A stretch of DNA of 64,000 nucleotides from an uncultured Bacteroidales bacterium (GTDB lineage: Bacteria > Bacteroidota > Bacteroidia > Bacteroidales > UBA932): positions 62,001-126,000 of the forward strand of contig CALVDE010000003.1 in NCBI GenBank assembly GCA_944326265.1, given 5' to 3'. Under the pieces are notes generated by a model that saw only the letters and a list, made by a program, of their open reading frames with translations, was not told the DNA's origin and made no database searches. The position numbers were made by a program, and so were the translations under genes. Positions 27,452 to 36,258 of this stretch are shown piece by piece. Every line of letters begins with the position of its first letter. Position 1 is the stretch's first letter.

Positions 27452-28804
27452 CTACATTTTCTTACAAATCATCTCAACTTTATGGATTCCTATAGAGGAT
27501 AAATCCACATAACCATACCGAGGGTCAAAGTATTCTTCATTCTCCTGATGTTTGAACTGCATATTTTTAATGCGTTCATCGTCATTACTATATCGGTAAG
27601 TAATGTACATTACATCCTCATTAAATGATAATTCCGTAGAGGTACACGATGCACCATATTGAAATACAACACCATGGCTTTGAGCGAGATTACAATTACT
27701 AAAGGAAACACTTGGTCTCTCAAACTCCTCAAGAACATCGGCAAGAGTCACTATGCAAGACAACGGGTCTTTGTCAAACGAGAGCCGTAAAAACTCATTC
27801 TCAGGTCTTCCACTCGTTCTTTCGCCTCTATAGATACCTCCCATGTCGTGCATCATTATCCCTAAAGCCGCCCACTCAACGCATATTTGCCATAATGCGA
27901 CCTCTTTAGCGGGATACTTCCTTACAATATCATTCAGGTATAAAAAGGCCAATGCACCAGGAAACCCGTGAGTTTTAGAAAGAGAATCCGACAAAAGCTG
28001 ATCCAGTTTGCCATGCCATATGCATGGACAGTCATTTGTAGGTGACTTATATCCGTAAAATGGATACATAATCAATCGGTTCTTAAATGAATGTTCAAGG
28101 TGCTTGACATTGGGAAAAGGATCATTCAAATTGAAGTCACTGGATTTTAAGCTTTTGTTCAGCCGCATTATATATTGCCAGGGATAGCCTATATCGTGAA
28201 AAACAGCAGCCATCATAGCAGTCTGGAAGAATACACTTTTTATCACCTCTCTCAGAACCTGATTATCCTTATGATTGGATAAGTAAGTGCAACGCAAGAC
28301 ATTTTCAGCATAATTCCTCAGATATTCCGTTTCTGGAGACTTCAAAACACAATCTACACAATAATCCAACAGGTTGAGATCTCGCATCTTCAATGCTTTG
28401 TCTGAATTGCCGCCACCTAAAAGTTTAAAAACGATATACGAAGTCAACGGTTGGTGCAACGCATGGTCCCGGCAGAATCTTTTGTGTACATCCACTATTG
28501 CCAGCCAATCATCAACAATGACATCAGACAGCAGAAAACGGTAGGCCGGAAAACATGATTCGGAGAAATTCAGAGCGGAACACTGCGATGAATACATCTT
28601 CATGAAATAGTCATCACCTGTGCGCATCCTAATCTCTTCAAACAAACCAGATATTGGAAGTCTTTCTTTATAACCAATGTTCAGCGAATGATATTTATTC
28701 TTATCTATTAGGTCAGACGGTAGAAAATATTTAGGGAAATTGAATTCACCTCTGACAAGCATTTTTTTGTAGTCATCAAAATTGAACTCAATCATAATTT
28801 CCAT
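27452..28804 (-). CDS. HD-domain phosphohydrolase-like protein, partner of ParA-like ATPase
   Basis: A 450-residue soluble protein. I read a divergent HD domain: H114/H117 (CRDHALHQ), H203-D204 (FHDIGYPW), H279 (THGFPGALAFL), H319-D320 (MMHDMGG) and a later aspartate in VTLADVLEEF. Such sets bind two metal ions in HD hydrolases that act on nucleotides, oligonucleotides or cyclic dinucleotides. The N-terminal 100 residues and the C-terminal 90 residues are not recognised. It overlaps the ParA-like gene by 13 bases, so the two are translationally coupled. Base composition is AT-rich, unlike the chromosome ends. Confidence 0.65.
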   Translation of the reverse strand: MEIMIEFNFDDYKKMLVRGEFNFPKYFLPSDLIDKNKYHSLNIGYKERLPISGLFEEIRMRTGDDYFMKMYSSQCSALNFSESCFPAYRFLLSDVIVDDWLAIVDVHKRFCRDHALHQPLTSYIVFKLLGGGNSDKALKMRDLNLLDYCVDCVLKSPETEYLRNYAENVLRCTYLSNHKDNQVLREVIKSVFFQTAMMAAVFHDIGYPWQYIMRLNKSLKSSDFNLNDPFPNVKHLEHSFKNRLIMYPFYGYKSPTNDCPCIWHGKLDQLLSDSLSKTHGFPGALAFLYLNDIVRKYPAKEVALWQICVEWAALGIMMHDMGGIYRGERTSGRPENEFLRLSFDKDPLSCIVTLADVLEEFERPSVSFSNCNLAQSHGVVFQYGASCTSTELSFNEDVMYITYRYSNDDERIKNMQFKHQENEEYFDPRYGYVDLSSIGIHKVEMICKKM

Positions 28805-30831
28805 TGCTTAATAACACACTCACTCAATACGTTTCTGAAATCTCTCATATAAATCTGAGCATTTTCTATCTTTCTTAGTCTCATCTCTATCTCCGTATCG
28901 GTAAATGTTTCCTTAGATGCTATAATATCATCCATTATATTCAGTGTTTCAATTGGTAGGATAGGATTTTGGGGAGTCGCAGAATCAATTGAGCATCTTC
29001 TTAATAACTTAATCAATGCTCCAAAATCACGATGAATATTCATTATCCTCAATTGAGCATCACATATTGATTTACATACTTCCAAAAAGATATCTGACAA
29101 CAGTAGCGGCTCTAGTCTTTTTCTAGTATTTAAACTCAGATTGTCAATATACTTCCTAATAGATATTGATGGCTCTTTAAACTCTGAAGTAAATTTAAGA
29201 TTTTTCCCTACTTTCCTCCGTATTTCTGAAAACTGTATTCTTAAAGTGTAATATATAATATATTGTGAATAGGTATTGTAAATACCACTGCTATGTGTGC
29301 TTTTTAAAATATTGAGAATTGTTAGATTTGCCTGTTGATACAAAGGTTGATATCTATGCAATAGGTTGTCACTTAATAATCTATATATTAGCTGATCAAT
29401 ATCTACGTTTTTCGATTCGTCAAATGCATTACCCAATAACGAATTGTCATCTTCTAGCTCATAAGATATTTTCTTGAGATTTTGTATTAGATTTTCCATT
29501 GGCCACATTGGATGCCACCTTTGCTTAACTAGATTGCATACATATTGAAAACCATTTTTACTTAGCTGGTTTAGCAACTTATATAAATCTTCTTCATATT
29601 TATCAATTGTTTTTAAGAGATCTTCATTCTCTATATTTTCAGATTTTTCTATATTGGATAAAATTGAATTTGTCGTAGTTGTAAATAACCGTTTTAAGTA
29701 GGGCGATACATTATTGATACTATCATTATAGTCTCTATTTTTGATGATCGGTTTTATAAATTGAAAATTTATGCTTTCGTTGTAAAATATAACGTTACTC
29801 AAAGCGCTATTCTCATTTATTACTAATGGACTCAATAAACTTAATTGTTCATCTTTTATTTGTATGGATTCTCTAAAACAATAAGCCAATTCATTCCTAT
29901 GCGCCAAATCTCTAAAAAATGATGGAACCTTATTAAATACTAGGGTCTGGTATGTTTTTATATTTAGTTTTGAATGAGACTGGTTATTTGGTTTTTTGTA
30001 ATAACGATATCTGTAGCTTCTTGTCAAATTATTCTTATCGTATGTTGCTAATTTCAATAAAAATGATTTTGAAATATCATTGAACTCTGAATCATTATTT
30101 ACATTCTGCGAGAGTAATTTATGATAATGTATGGCTGTATTGTACCGAATATCAATCATTTTATTTATAGAAATAATTGATGAAATACAAGAATTGATAT
30201 CCTGAGCGTCAAAAGAAGAAACAGTAAGGAATTTACCATTTTCAGGACCGATGTCAGCCAACCATTCGTGAACAGCCTTTCCAAGACCTACATATCCAGG
30301 AGAGTTGTCCAGTATAATAACAACTTTATTCCTACAATAATTATTTTCAGTACATCTCTCTATAAATGATGTGCATATCTTTTCAATCATTTCAATTATC
30401 CAGAAAGAATGCAATTCATCAAAAAGAATCCTGGGATCGCATATTAAACTAGCATTTTCATAGATGTCAGAATTGATAACATTTATTTTTTTATCATCGA
30501 TCCATAGTTCTCCGTTCTTATAAGTTGAAAATGGCGGTAAAGGCTCACCTAGTAAAAAATGATTGTTAAAGTATTCCAGTAGATTCAGCACTTTGTCATT
30601 TTTATATTTGACATTATTTATTTTGCCCTTCCAATGTGGACTATTGCAGGAGCCAGAAATACTTGTACCAGTAATATCCAGATCCAACAATAGAACTCTG
30701 TACCCTTTTTCTAACAATAAATCAGCTAAATTCAATGCTGCTGTAGTCTTTCCAACACCTCCTTTTCTTGACTCCACACTGATGATTTTGAAGTTAGTAT
30801 CCACCTGATACTTTTTATTTATTTCGTACAT
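28792..30831 (-). CDS. ParA/MinD-like ATPase with long unique C-terminal region
   Basis: A 679-residue protein. The deviant Walker A of the ParA/MinD family is ESRKGGVGKTT (signature lysine K23, Walker lysine K28), with Walker A-prime LLLDLDITGTS near residues 48-56 and Walker B VVIILDNSPGYVG at about 170-182. Plain ParA proteins are 200-300 residues; here about 400 further residues follow, mostly predicted helical and without a recognised domain. It is strongly AT-rich. Co-expression with an HD-domain protein and lack of ParB or plasmid genes argue against partitioning. Function is unknown to me. Confidence 0.75.
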   Translation of the reverse strand: MYEINKKYQVDTNFKIISVESRKGGVGKTTAALNLADLLLEKGYRVLLLDLDITGTSISGSCNSPHWKGKINNVKYKNDKVLNLLEYFNNHFLLGEPLPPFSTYKNGELWIDDKKINVINSDIYENASLICDPRILFDELHSFWIIEMIEKICTSFIERCTENNYCRNKVVIILDNSPGYVGLGKAVHEWLADIGPENGKFLTVSSFDAQDINSCISSIISINKMIDIRYNTAIHYHKLLSQNVNNDSEFNDISKSFLLKLATYDKNNLTRSYRYRYYKKPNNQSHSKLNIKTYQTLVFNKVPSFFRDLAHRNELAYCFRESIQIKDEQLSLLSPLVINENSALSNVIFYNESINFQFIKPIIKNRDYNDSINNVSPYLKRLFTTTTNSILSNIEKSENIENEDLLKTIDKYEEDLYKLLNQLSKNGFQYVCNLVKQRWHPMWPMENLIQNLKKISYELEDDNSLLGNAFDESKNVDIDQLIYRLLSDNLLHRYQPLYQQANLTILNILKSTHSSGIYNTYSQYIIYYTLRIQFSEIRRKVGKNLKFTSEFKEPSISIRKYIDNLSLNTRKRLEPLLLSDIFLEVCKSICDAQLRIMNIHRDFGALIKLLRRCSIDSATPQNPILPIETLNIMDDIIASKETFTDTEIEMRLRKIENAQIYMRDFRNVLSECVIKQWKL

Positions 30832-30886
30832 AGCAGATAAAATTGCATATAATCATCAACGTTGCGACAAATCCATGTGTGAACGA

Positions 30887-31945
30887 TTAGTCTTCGTTAT
30901 GCACTTCGAGAATTTTCGCGAATTCACTTATAGTAAAAAAGTTGTAACTAAAACAAATCTTTTGTAATAAATATTCCAAACTTTCAGGTCCGGTAAAACT
31001 TTTTGGATGGCCGACTAGAACATATAAATCTCTATTGGTTTGCTTTCGGATATTTGTAATAAATTTTTTATGCATTCGTGCAGGGAATAAACAGAAGTCC
31101 CATGTTTGCCATTCTGTCTCGAAAAAGTATTTTAGTTTATGCAGTAAGCCGGATTTCCCCCTGCTGGTTTTAGATTCAAATGATTCTTTTGCAGAATTTT
31201 TATTAGCCAGTATGGCTTTAATCCTTGATGCTGAAAGATATTTAGAAAATCGTTTAATGGGGAATGCTGTAATGGGCACTTCGATAATCTGAGAGCTTCC
31301 TTGTTCTTCCAGATGTTTTCCTACATGCCAAAAGCCGCATTCGGGAGAAATACGGCTATAATCGTAATTGGAAAGTATTCCGGATTCTTTGCCACCTGGA
31401 TAAATGGATGAATCTACCGTTAAGCCGACTTCATTCATAGCCCTAACAATATCTTGTGAAGGCTGGGCATTGTATCCTCCTGCTCTAAGGGCTATGCATT
31501 TGTATTCCGGATCAATGGGGCGTATAATGTCTTCAATTGTTTGCTTACCTTTAAGTAATAGGTTTTTGAGTGAATTTTCACCTTCCCGATGATAGCTTCC
31601 AAGCCGCCATTCATTAAGATTCACATGCCACTTTCCATCAATATACTTCGCATCGACCCACTGAGGATGTATATGTAATTGGATGTCATGCCCGTCAGCA
31701 TAAGCTTTTCCCAGCTGGTCATTAATAGCTTCTACTGGATTGTTTTTATATCCCATTTTATTGCCTCTGTCCCATTCTTCTTTTAATTTCCAGTATTCAA
31801 CAACTTCTAAGAATATGCTGAGGTGTATATTATATTGATGCAGTATAGATAGTATATGATTTGTCGGTTCAATTATATTTTTAAAAACATCCCCAGAACC
31901 ATTTCCATAAAGTTCATAATCAAGTGTTAAGCAAATTGTTTTCAT
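30887..31945 (-). CDS. Polysaccharide deacetylase-like protein
   Basis: A 352-residue protein resembling NodB-fold deacetylases: TLDYELYGNGSGDVF at the start (the D/E-containing first motif), IQLHIHPQWVD (HxH metal motif) near residue 95, and ALRAGGYNAQPSQDIVRAM further on. It would remove acetyl groups from sugars, either in the cytoplasm on lipid-linked precursors or later; no signal peptide is seen. The ATG at 31945 is chosen over a TTG at 31969. It overlaps the end of the acetyltransferase-like gene by 26 bases, suggesting coupling. Confidence 0.7.
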   Translation of the reverse strand: MKTICLTLDYELYGNGSGDVFKNIIEPTNHILSILHQYNIHLSIFLEVVEYWKLKEEWDRGNKMGYKNNPVEAINDQLGKAYADGHDIQLHIHPQWVDAKYIDGKWHVNLNEWRLGSYHREGENSLKNLLLKGKQTIEDIIRPIDPEYKCIALRAGGYNAQPSQDIVRAMNEVGLTVDSSIYPGGKESGILSNYDYSRISPECGFWHVGKHLEEQGSSQIIEVPITAFPIKRFSKYLSASRIKAILANKNSAKESFESKTSRGKSGLLHKLKYFFETEWQTWDFCLFPARMHKKFITNIRKQTNRDLYVLVGHPKSFTGPESLEYLLQKICFSYNFFTISEFAKILEVHNED

Positions 31946-32801
31946 GTTTCTTAAGTCTTGTATTGCCAATAGAAAACTCGTATTTTACGCTTTGAAACAA
32001 ATCATTATTGTCTATAATGTACAATATTCCGTATCCCAATTTTAAACGTTTATAAGTTTTGCAATGAAGAGATGCAACATAATCACCAGCACTTACACAT
32101 TCTGATAGTAATTCACTATTATGTATGTATGTTTCAACTTCCATTCGCTTTCCACACTTATCTATCACTGATAATTTTTTTTTCTCCTTGTAATAGTAAT
32201 AAAATTTGTCTACTGATAAAACATCTTCAAGAGTGTGGAATATTGGGATGTTTTTAAGGCCTAATCCTAAAGACTTGCTACCTTTTATAAATTTGCCGTA
32301 TGGTGAATCCCAATAAAAGGGTGTCTCTGAAACAGAATGTCCACGAACAATGTTTTCGGCATCTTTTCCCCAAACACAGACGGCTTTAGTTGGATGAACA
32401 CTCATGTAGACATCAGGCATGCGTGCGAAAACATTAGTTAAAATACCCATTCCAGATTTAGTCTTACTCATATCGAAAATACAATTACCTTTTGCCCATT
32501 CGTTAGAATTTATGGGTGGGTAATATGGCATCATTATACATCCCTCTTCTGAAACAATAGATTGTAATAGATGAATTAAATCAGCAGGAGAGAAATCTGC
32601 ATTTAGGTTTCCAAAACTGGATGCGACAATTATTTTATCATTCTTCTTAATACCCAAATTATCAATCAAGATTTTTTTGATGTCATCAATTGATGTTTTA
32701 TTTTTTTTTGTAAATACTTCAAGGATATGACGTTTAAACCGTTTAAGAGCAACTCTTTGTTTAGATGTTGTGACAGATTTAATGAAAAACTTCAAAAACA
32801 T
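31920..32801 (-). CDS. AAC(3)-family (Antibiotic_NAT) N-acetyltransferase, likely sugar-modifying
   Basis: A 293-residue protein of the AAC(3)/YokD-like fold: KNDKIIVASSFGNLN, EEGCIMMPYYPP, GMGILTNVFARMPDVYMSVHPTKAVCVWG and SETPFYWDSPYGKFI are recognisable family blocks with the conserved HPT. In capsule loci these enzymes acetylate amino sugars such as viosamine-type residues, so antibiotic resistance should not be assumed. I chose the ATG at 32801; a TTG at 32825 is also in frame. It follows the CapK-like gene by 10 bases. Confidence 0.8.
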   Translation of the reverse strand: MFLKFFIKSVTTSKQRVALKRFKRHILEVFTKKNKTSIDDIKKILIDNLGIKKNDKIIVASSFGNLNADFSPADLIHLLQSIVSEEGCIMMPYYPPINSNEWAKGNCIFDMSKTKSGMGILTNVFARMPDVYMSVHPTKAVCVWGKDAENIVRGHSVSETPFYWDSPYGKFIKGSKSLGLGLKNIPIFHTLEDVLSVDKFYYYYKEKKKLSVIDKCGKRMEVETYIHNSELLSECVSAGDYVASLHCKTYKRLKLGYGILYIIDNNDLFQSVKYEFSIGNTRLKKHENNLLNT

Positions 32802-32811
32802 ATAACATTTA

Positions 32812-34155
32812 CTAACATTCAACAATAATACTATTCGCCTTTAAAGATCTTCCCTTTATTGGCTTGTCTGCAGTTGTTATACTAAATTTAAATAATCCTG
32901 GCCAAGTCTGCTCCATTGAGCGTATCATTCGACACCCAATTTCTTCATTATATGTGTTTTTAGGAACAACTCTCAGGATTACCTCTCCAGGAATTTTCTG
33001 TATTAATTGTATTGATTCTATATAATTCCAAAAGAAGTCTTCAAACTCCAACAAAGATATACCTGAAACTTTATCTCCTTTTATTGTCTTTAAATAAGCA
33101 CTGCCTCTTCCTTCCAAATGCTCTATGAAACCATTTTGGTCAATTTTACCAAAATCATTTGTTTTATATCTGATAAAAGGCATTGCTTCCATCCAATATC
33201 CGGTACTTACTATTTCAGGATTGCCGTAGTCATCAATGAAATTTTCAGAATACCCAAACATCTTATTTAATTGATAACCTATTGAGTGTTTTTTTTCATT
33301 AATTTTAGCGACTCCCAGTAACACTCTCTCTGACATTCCATAAATGCAGTAGATCAGCGCATTAGGGAATGCTTTTTTAAAAGTGAGATAATGGTGATAA
33401 GTAAAAGTGTCTGAGGCTAAAAGTAGACATTTTACATGAAGAGGAGCGATATCATGGTCTAAAATATAAGTTGCTAATTGATATAGTAGTGACGGATATG
33501 AGTGGATGATTTCTGGATGATACGCATATGACTTTGTAATAATCGTAGGAAGCCACTTGTCATTTAAATGGATAGGTGATACATAACAACGATTACCTTT
33601 AATTTCAATTGGATATTCATATTCCTTTTTAAGTGCATCTAAACCAATTCTTAAAATTTTTGTTTTTAAAAAATTATAATTTATAGACTTTAAGTCGTTC
33701 TCATAAAAGATTTTAGGCACTACAATATCATTAAAATTCCCTGCTAAAACAACGCCTTGCCCTGTTGTTCCTTCAGTAGAACCATATTTCAACTTTGTTT
33801 TAGGAATGTTCTTATTAAAAAAATCATTCCAATTGTCCATTACTGTTTTTTTTGACGTATATGGGAACTGCAACAATTTATCATATACATTGTCAATTGT
33901 TATGGAGCATGGATCTAAAATTACATTTTTCTTGTACCAAGGAACATTTGTAAGTGCATTTGACAATGTTTTGACCATTCTATTCCGGAGGTAATAGTCT
34001 ATTTTTTCTAATTGATTTGAATCTTTCCAACAATATAAATTAGAAATTTCATTGTATAGATTACCATAAATTATATGTTTGGGCAAATAAGCTAAAATTG
34101 TGCTACCATATTTGCTCTTTTTTATAAATTCTTTTGCGAAATTTAAATATGACAT
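32812..34155 (-). CDS. CapK/PaaK-like adenylate-forming enzyme
   Basis: A 447-residue protein of the phenylacetate-CoA ligase (PaaK/CapK) group of adenylating enzymes. Visible are LKYGSTEGTTGQGVVLAG (substrate/ATP loop), CIYGMSERVLLGV (adenylation core) and FIRYKTNDFGKI (the YxTxD motif). Capsule-locus members are thought to activate an acyl or amino acid group for attachment to a sugar; the true substrate is unknown. AT-rich and near the acetyltransferase and deacetylase genes, with which it could form a modification module. Confidence 0.8.
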   Translation of the reverse strand: MSYLNFAKEFIKKSKYGSTILAYLPKHIIYGNLYNEISNLYCWKDSNQLEKIDYYLRNRMVKTLSNALTNVPWYKKNVILDPCSITIDNVYDKLLQFPYTSKKTVMDNWNDFFNKNIPKTKLKYGSTEGTTGQGVVLAGNFNDIVVPKIFYENDLKSINYNFLKTKILRIGLDALKKEYEYPIEIKGNRCYVSPIHLNDKWLPTIITKSYAYHPEIIHSYPSLLYQLATYILDHDIAPLHVKCLLLASDTFTYHHYLTFKKAFPNALIYCIYGMSERVLLGVAKINEKKHSIGYQLNKMFGYSENFIDDYGNPEIVSTGYWMEAMPFIRYKTNDFGKIDQNGFIEHLEGRGSAYLKTIKGDKVSGISLLEFEDFFWNYIESIQLIQKIPGEVILRVVPKNTYNEEIGCRMIRSMEQTWPGLFKFSITTADKPIKGRSLKANSIIVEC

Positions 34156-34160
34156 AACCT

Positions 34161-35189
34161 TTACAAATAATTATAAATCTGTTTATTTCCTATGACATAA
34201 TTGGCATCGAATAATTTAGCTTTTTTTTGACATCTAGCAGCCATTGTCATTAGATTTATTTTGCGTAGTATAATCGACTCCATTACTTTATACAAGTTCC
34301 GTTCAATATTTTCGTTAGATATAATAAGACCTGTTTCTCCATTTATTATGAATTCTTTATTTAGATTCCAATCAGTAGCTATAATTGGAAGTCCTGATAT
34401 ATATGCATCAATAACAACTCCAGGAAAGCCTTCTCCTTCCCATCGTGTTAAAAACAACATAGAATCATAGGATGCTAATCTATCATATCCATTTGCCACA
34501 TTAAGGTTTAAACATCCCTTATATTCGATATTTTTTAATACGTTTATTGCTTTGTGAAAAGTATCATAATATTCGGGATATATTGTGCCATAGAAATCAA
34601 TACTATAGCTACGTTCATATCCATTGTTATTTAATAGAGCCGCTGTATTAAGAATTGTGTCAACTCCTTTCTCTGGTTGAATTCTTGATAGAAAAACAAA
34701 TTTTATTATTTTATTATGTCTTTCTATTTTTGGTAAATAGAAAATATTTTTGAAATTAGGGCAAACAACAACATTTTTCAATCCACAATCTAATAAAATT
34801 TGCTTCATTGAAGAGCCTTCTACTATTATTAGTTTTAGTACTGACAAAAATTTCTTATTTATTACACCTTTCCTTATTCTTGTAGGAAATGATCCCCCAA
34901 TTCCCCAATATATTATATTCCGATGTATTTTAAAATGGTATATGATTTTAAGAAGCCACATTACATTGTCAAGAGACGTAGATAGTATAATAGTGTAGTT
35001 TGAATAACACAGAATATAAAAAGGAAGCCAAAAAAGTTTCCAGGGTCTTTTTCGTGAGTTGTGAGTATCAACGAGCTTTAATTTAGCATTATGTGATTGT
35101 AAATAATTTATTATTATCTTGTTCTTTGTTAATTCACCGCCAAATTCTTTTTTATTACCAATTCCACCAATGAAAATAACTTTCTTCAT
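34161..35189 (-). CDS. Glycosyltransferase family 4
   Basis: A 342-residue GT-B glycosyltransferase. The C-terminal donor-binding domain has FVFLSRIQPEKGVDTILNTAALL and later GEGFPGVVIDAYISGLPIIATD with the E...E-type retaining motif (ExFPxxxxEA form replaced by GFPGVVIDA). No membrane segment apart from a hydrophobic patch near residue 55. It should add one sugar of the repeat unit on the inner face of the membrane. It is 5 bases from the CapK-like gene and overlaps the next upstream glycosyltransferase by 4 bases. Donor and linkage are not predictable. Confidence 0.88.
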   Translation of the reverse strand: MKKVIFIGGIGNKKEFGGELTKNKIIINYLQSHNAKLKLVDTHNSRKRPWKLFWLPFYILCYSNYTIILSTSLDNVMWLLKIIYHFKIHRNIIYWGIGGSFPTRIRKGVINKKFLSVLKLIIVEGSSMKQILLDCGLKNVVVCPNFKNIFYLPKIERHNKIIKFVFLSRIQPEKGVDTILNTAALLNNNGYERSYSIDFYGTIYPEYYDTFHKAINVLKNIEYKGCLNLNVANGYDRLASYDSMLFLTRWEGEGFPGVVIDAYISGLPIIATDWNLNKEFIINGETGLIISNENIERNLYKVMESIILRKINLMTMAARCQKKAKLFDANYVIGNKQIYNYL

Positions 35190-36256
35190 ATAGATTGATT
35201 TAAAACTGGTTTTAATTTATTTTCAATAATATTACTCCATGTAAATTTCTGAAGCGAACTTCTAATAGTTTTGTCATTAAGTTCAAATCGATTCAGGTAT
35301 AGTTTATAGATTGCCTCACTAAATGCTTCTGGTGTGTCTTGTATTATTACGCCATTTGAGTTGTTAATTATTTTAACATTTTCTATTGTCCCAGTTGCAA
35401 TTGTGAACAACCCTGAAAACATATATTCAAAAGTTTTAGTCGGTGGCTGGTCGTCATAGTACTCTGTTATAGGAATGAAAGATACGCCTATATTGCATTT
35501 GTCGAAAAATGGCTTAAGAGCAGTATGAGCGATTCTGCCATGAATGGTTATAGTGTCTTCTAGATGTAACTCTTCGACAAGTTGCCTATATTGTGTCTCC
35601 TCATTGTTAAATCCACTACCAATGATATCATAGGTAATAGGGATGTCCGCATGTTGACGCTTGAATATATCAATACCAACAATAGTTTTATCTATATCAC
35701 GTCCAGCAAAGGTGCCGACATATAGCAGATGTAGATTGTCATATGTCTTAATTGTGTCGGATATGCAGTCAGCACCTAAAGGAAGGATATAAACGTTGTC
35801 GGAGGATAATCCCAGTTGACGTTTTGTGCCTTCGGATATTATGGTTACTATGTCAAATTTTGAGCAGGCCTTTTTAATTTGTATGTTCTGTGCAGTTCGG
35901 ACATTGCTATCTTTACTAATTGACAGCGTTCTGATATCTAGAATCATTTTCTTTTTAGGGAAAAAGTATTTGAATATTTCGCAATGCTCAAAGTGAATAA
36001 CGATAATTTTCCCATGAAAGAAAAGCAGAAGCAGCAAGCATGCTGCAACAAATATAGCACCTCTTAGCAATCTGTTGCCAATTGGTTTAATGCTGTGAAT
36101 ACGGACTCCTTGTAACCGTGCGGAGGCTATGTTTTTTGAATATTGGCATAGGACAGTTATCTCGTAATCATCTCGTAAATATTCACACCATTTGTATGAG
36201 TCTGTTAATTCCCCAAAAGGTTGAGGCTGAATAATGAGAAGTCTACTTTTATTCAT
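35186..36256 (-). CDS. Glycosyltransferase family 4
   Basis: A 356-residue GT-B enzyme. N-terminal LLIIQPQPFGELTDSYKW and WCEYLRDDYEITVLCQY form the acceptor domain; C-terminal LHLLYVGTFAGRDIDKTI, IHGRIAHTALKPFFDKCNIGVSF and PTKTFEYMFSGLFTIAT carry the donor site. A hydrophobic segment near residue 75 (GAIFVAACLLLLLFF) may attach it to the membrane. It ends in an ATGA overlap with the following glycosyltransferase and starts 2 bases after the EpsG-like polymerase gene. Confidence 0.88.
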   Translation of the reverse strand: MNKSRLLIIQPQPFGELTDSYKWCEYLRDDYEITVLCQYSKNIASARLQGVRIHSIKPIGNRLLRGAIFVAACLLLLLFFHGKIIVIHFEHCEIFKYFFPKKKMILDIRTLSISKDSNVRTAQNIQIKKACSKFDIVTIISEGTKRQLGLSSDNVYILPLGADCISDTIKTYDNLHLLYVGTFAGRDIDKTIVGIDIFKRQHADIPITYDIIGSGFNNEETQYRQLVEELHLEDTITIHGRIAHTALKPFFDKCNIGVSFIPITEYYDDQPPTKTFEYMFSGLFTIATGTIENVKIINNSNGVIIQDTPEAFSEAIYKLYLNRFELNDKTIRSSLQKFTWSNIIENKLKPVLNQSI

Positions 36257-36258
36257 TG

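Noticed and set aside
28792-30831. Plasmid or chromosome partitioning (ParA)
   Set aside because: No ParB, no parS-like repeats and no replication gene nearby; the protein is more than twice the usual length and is paired with an HD-domain gene.
31920-32801. Aminoglycoside resistance by the AAC(3)-family protein
   Set aside because: The family includes sugar N-acetyltransferases, and the gene is embedded among capsule modification genes; resistance would be an unsupported claim.
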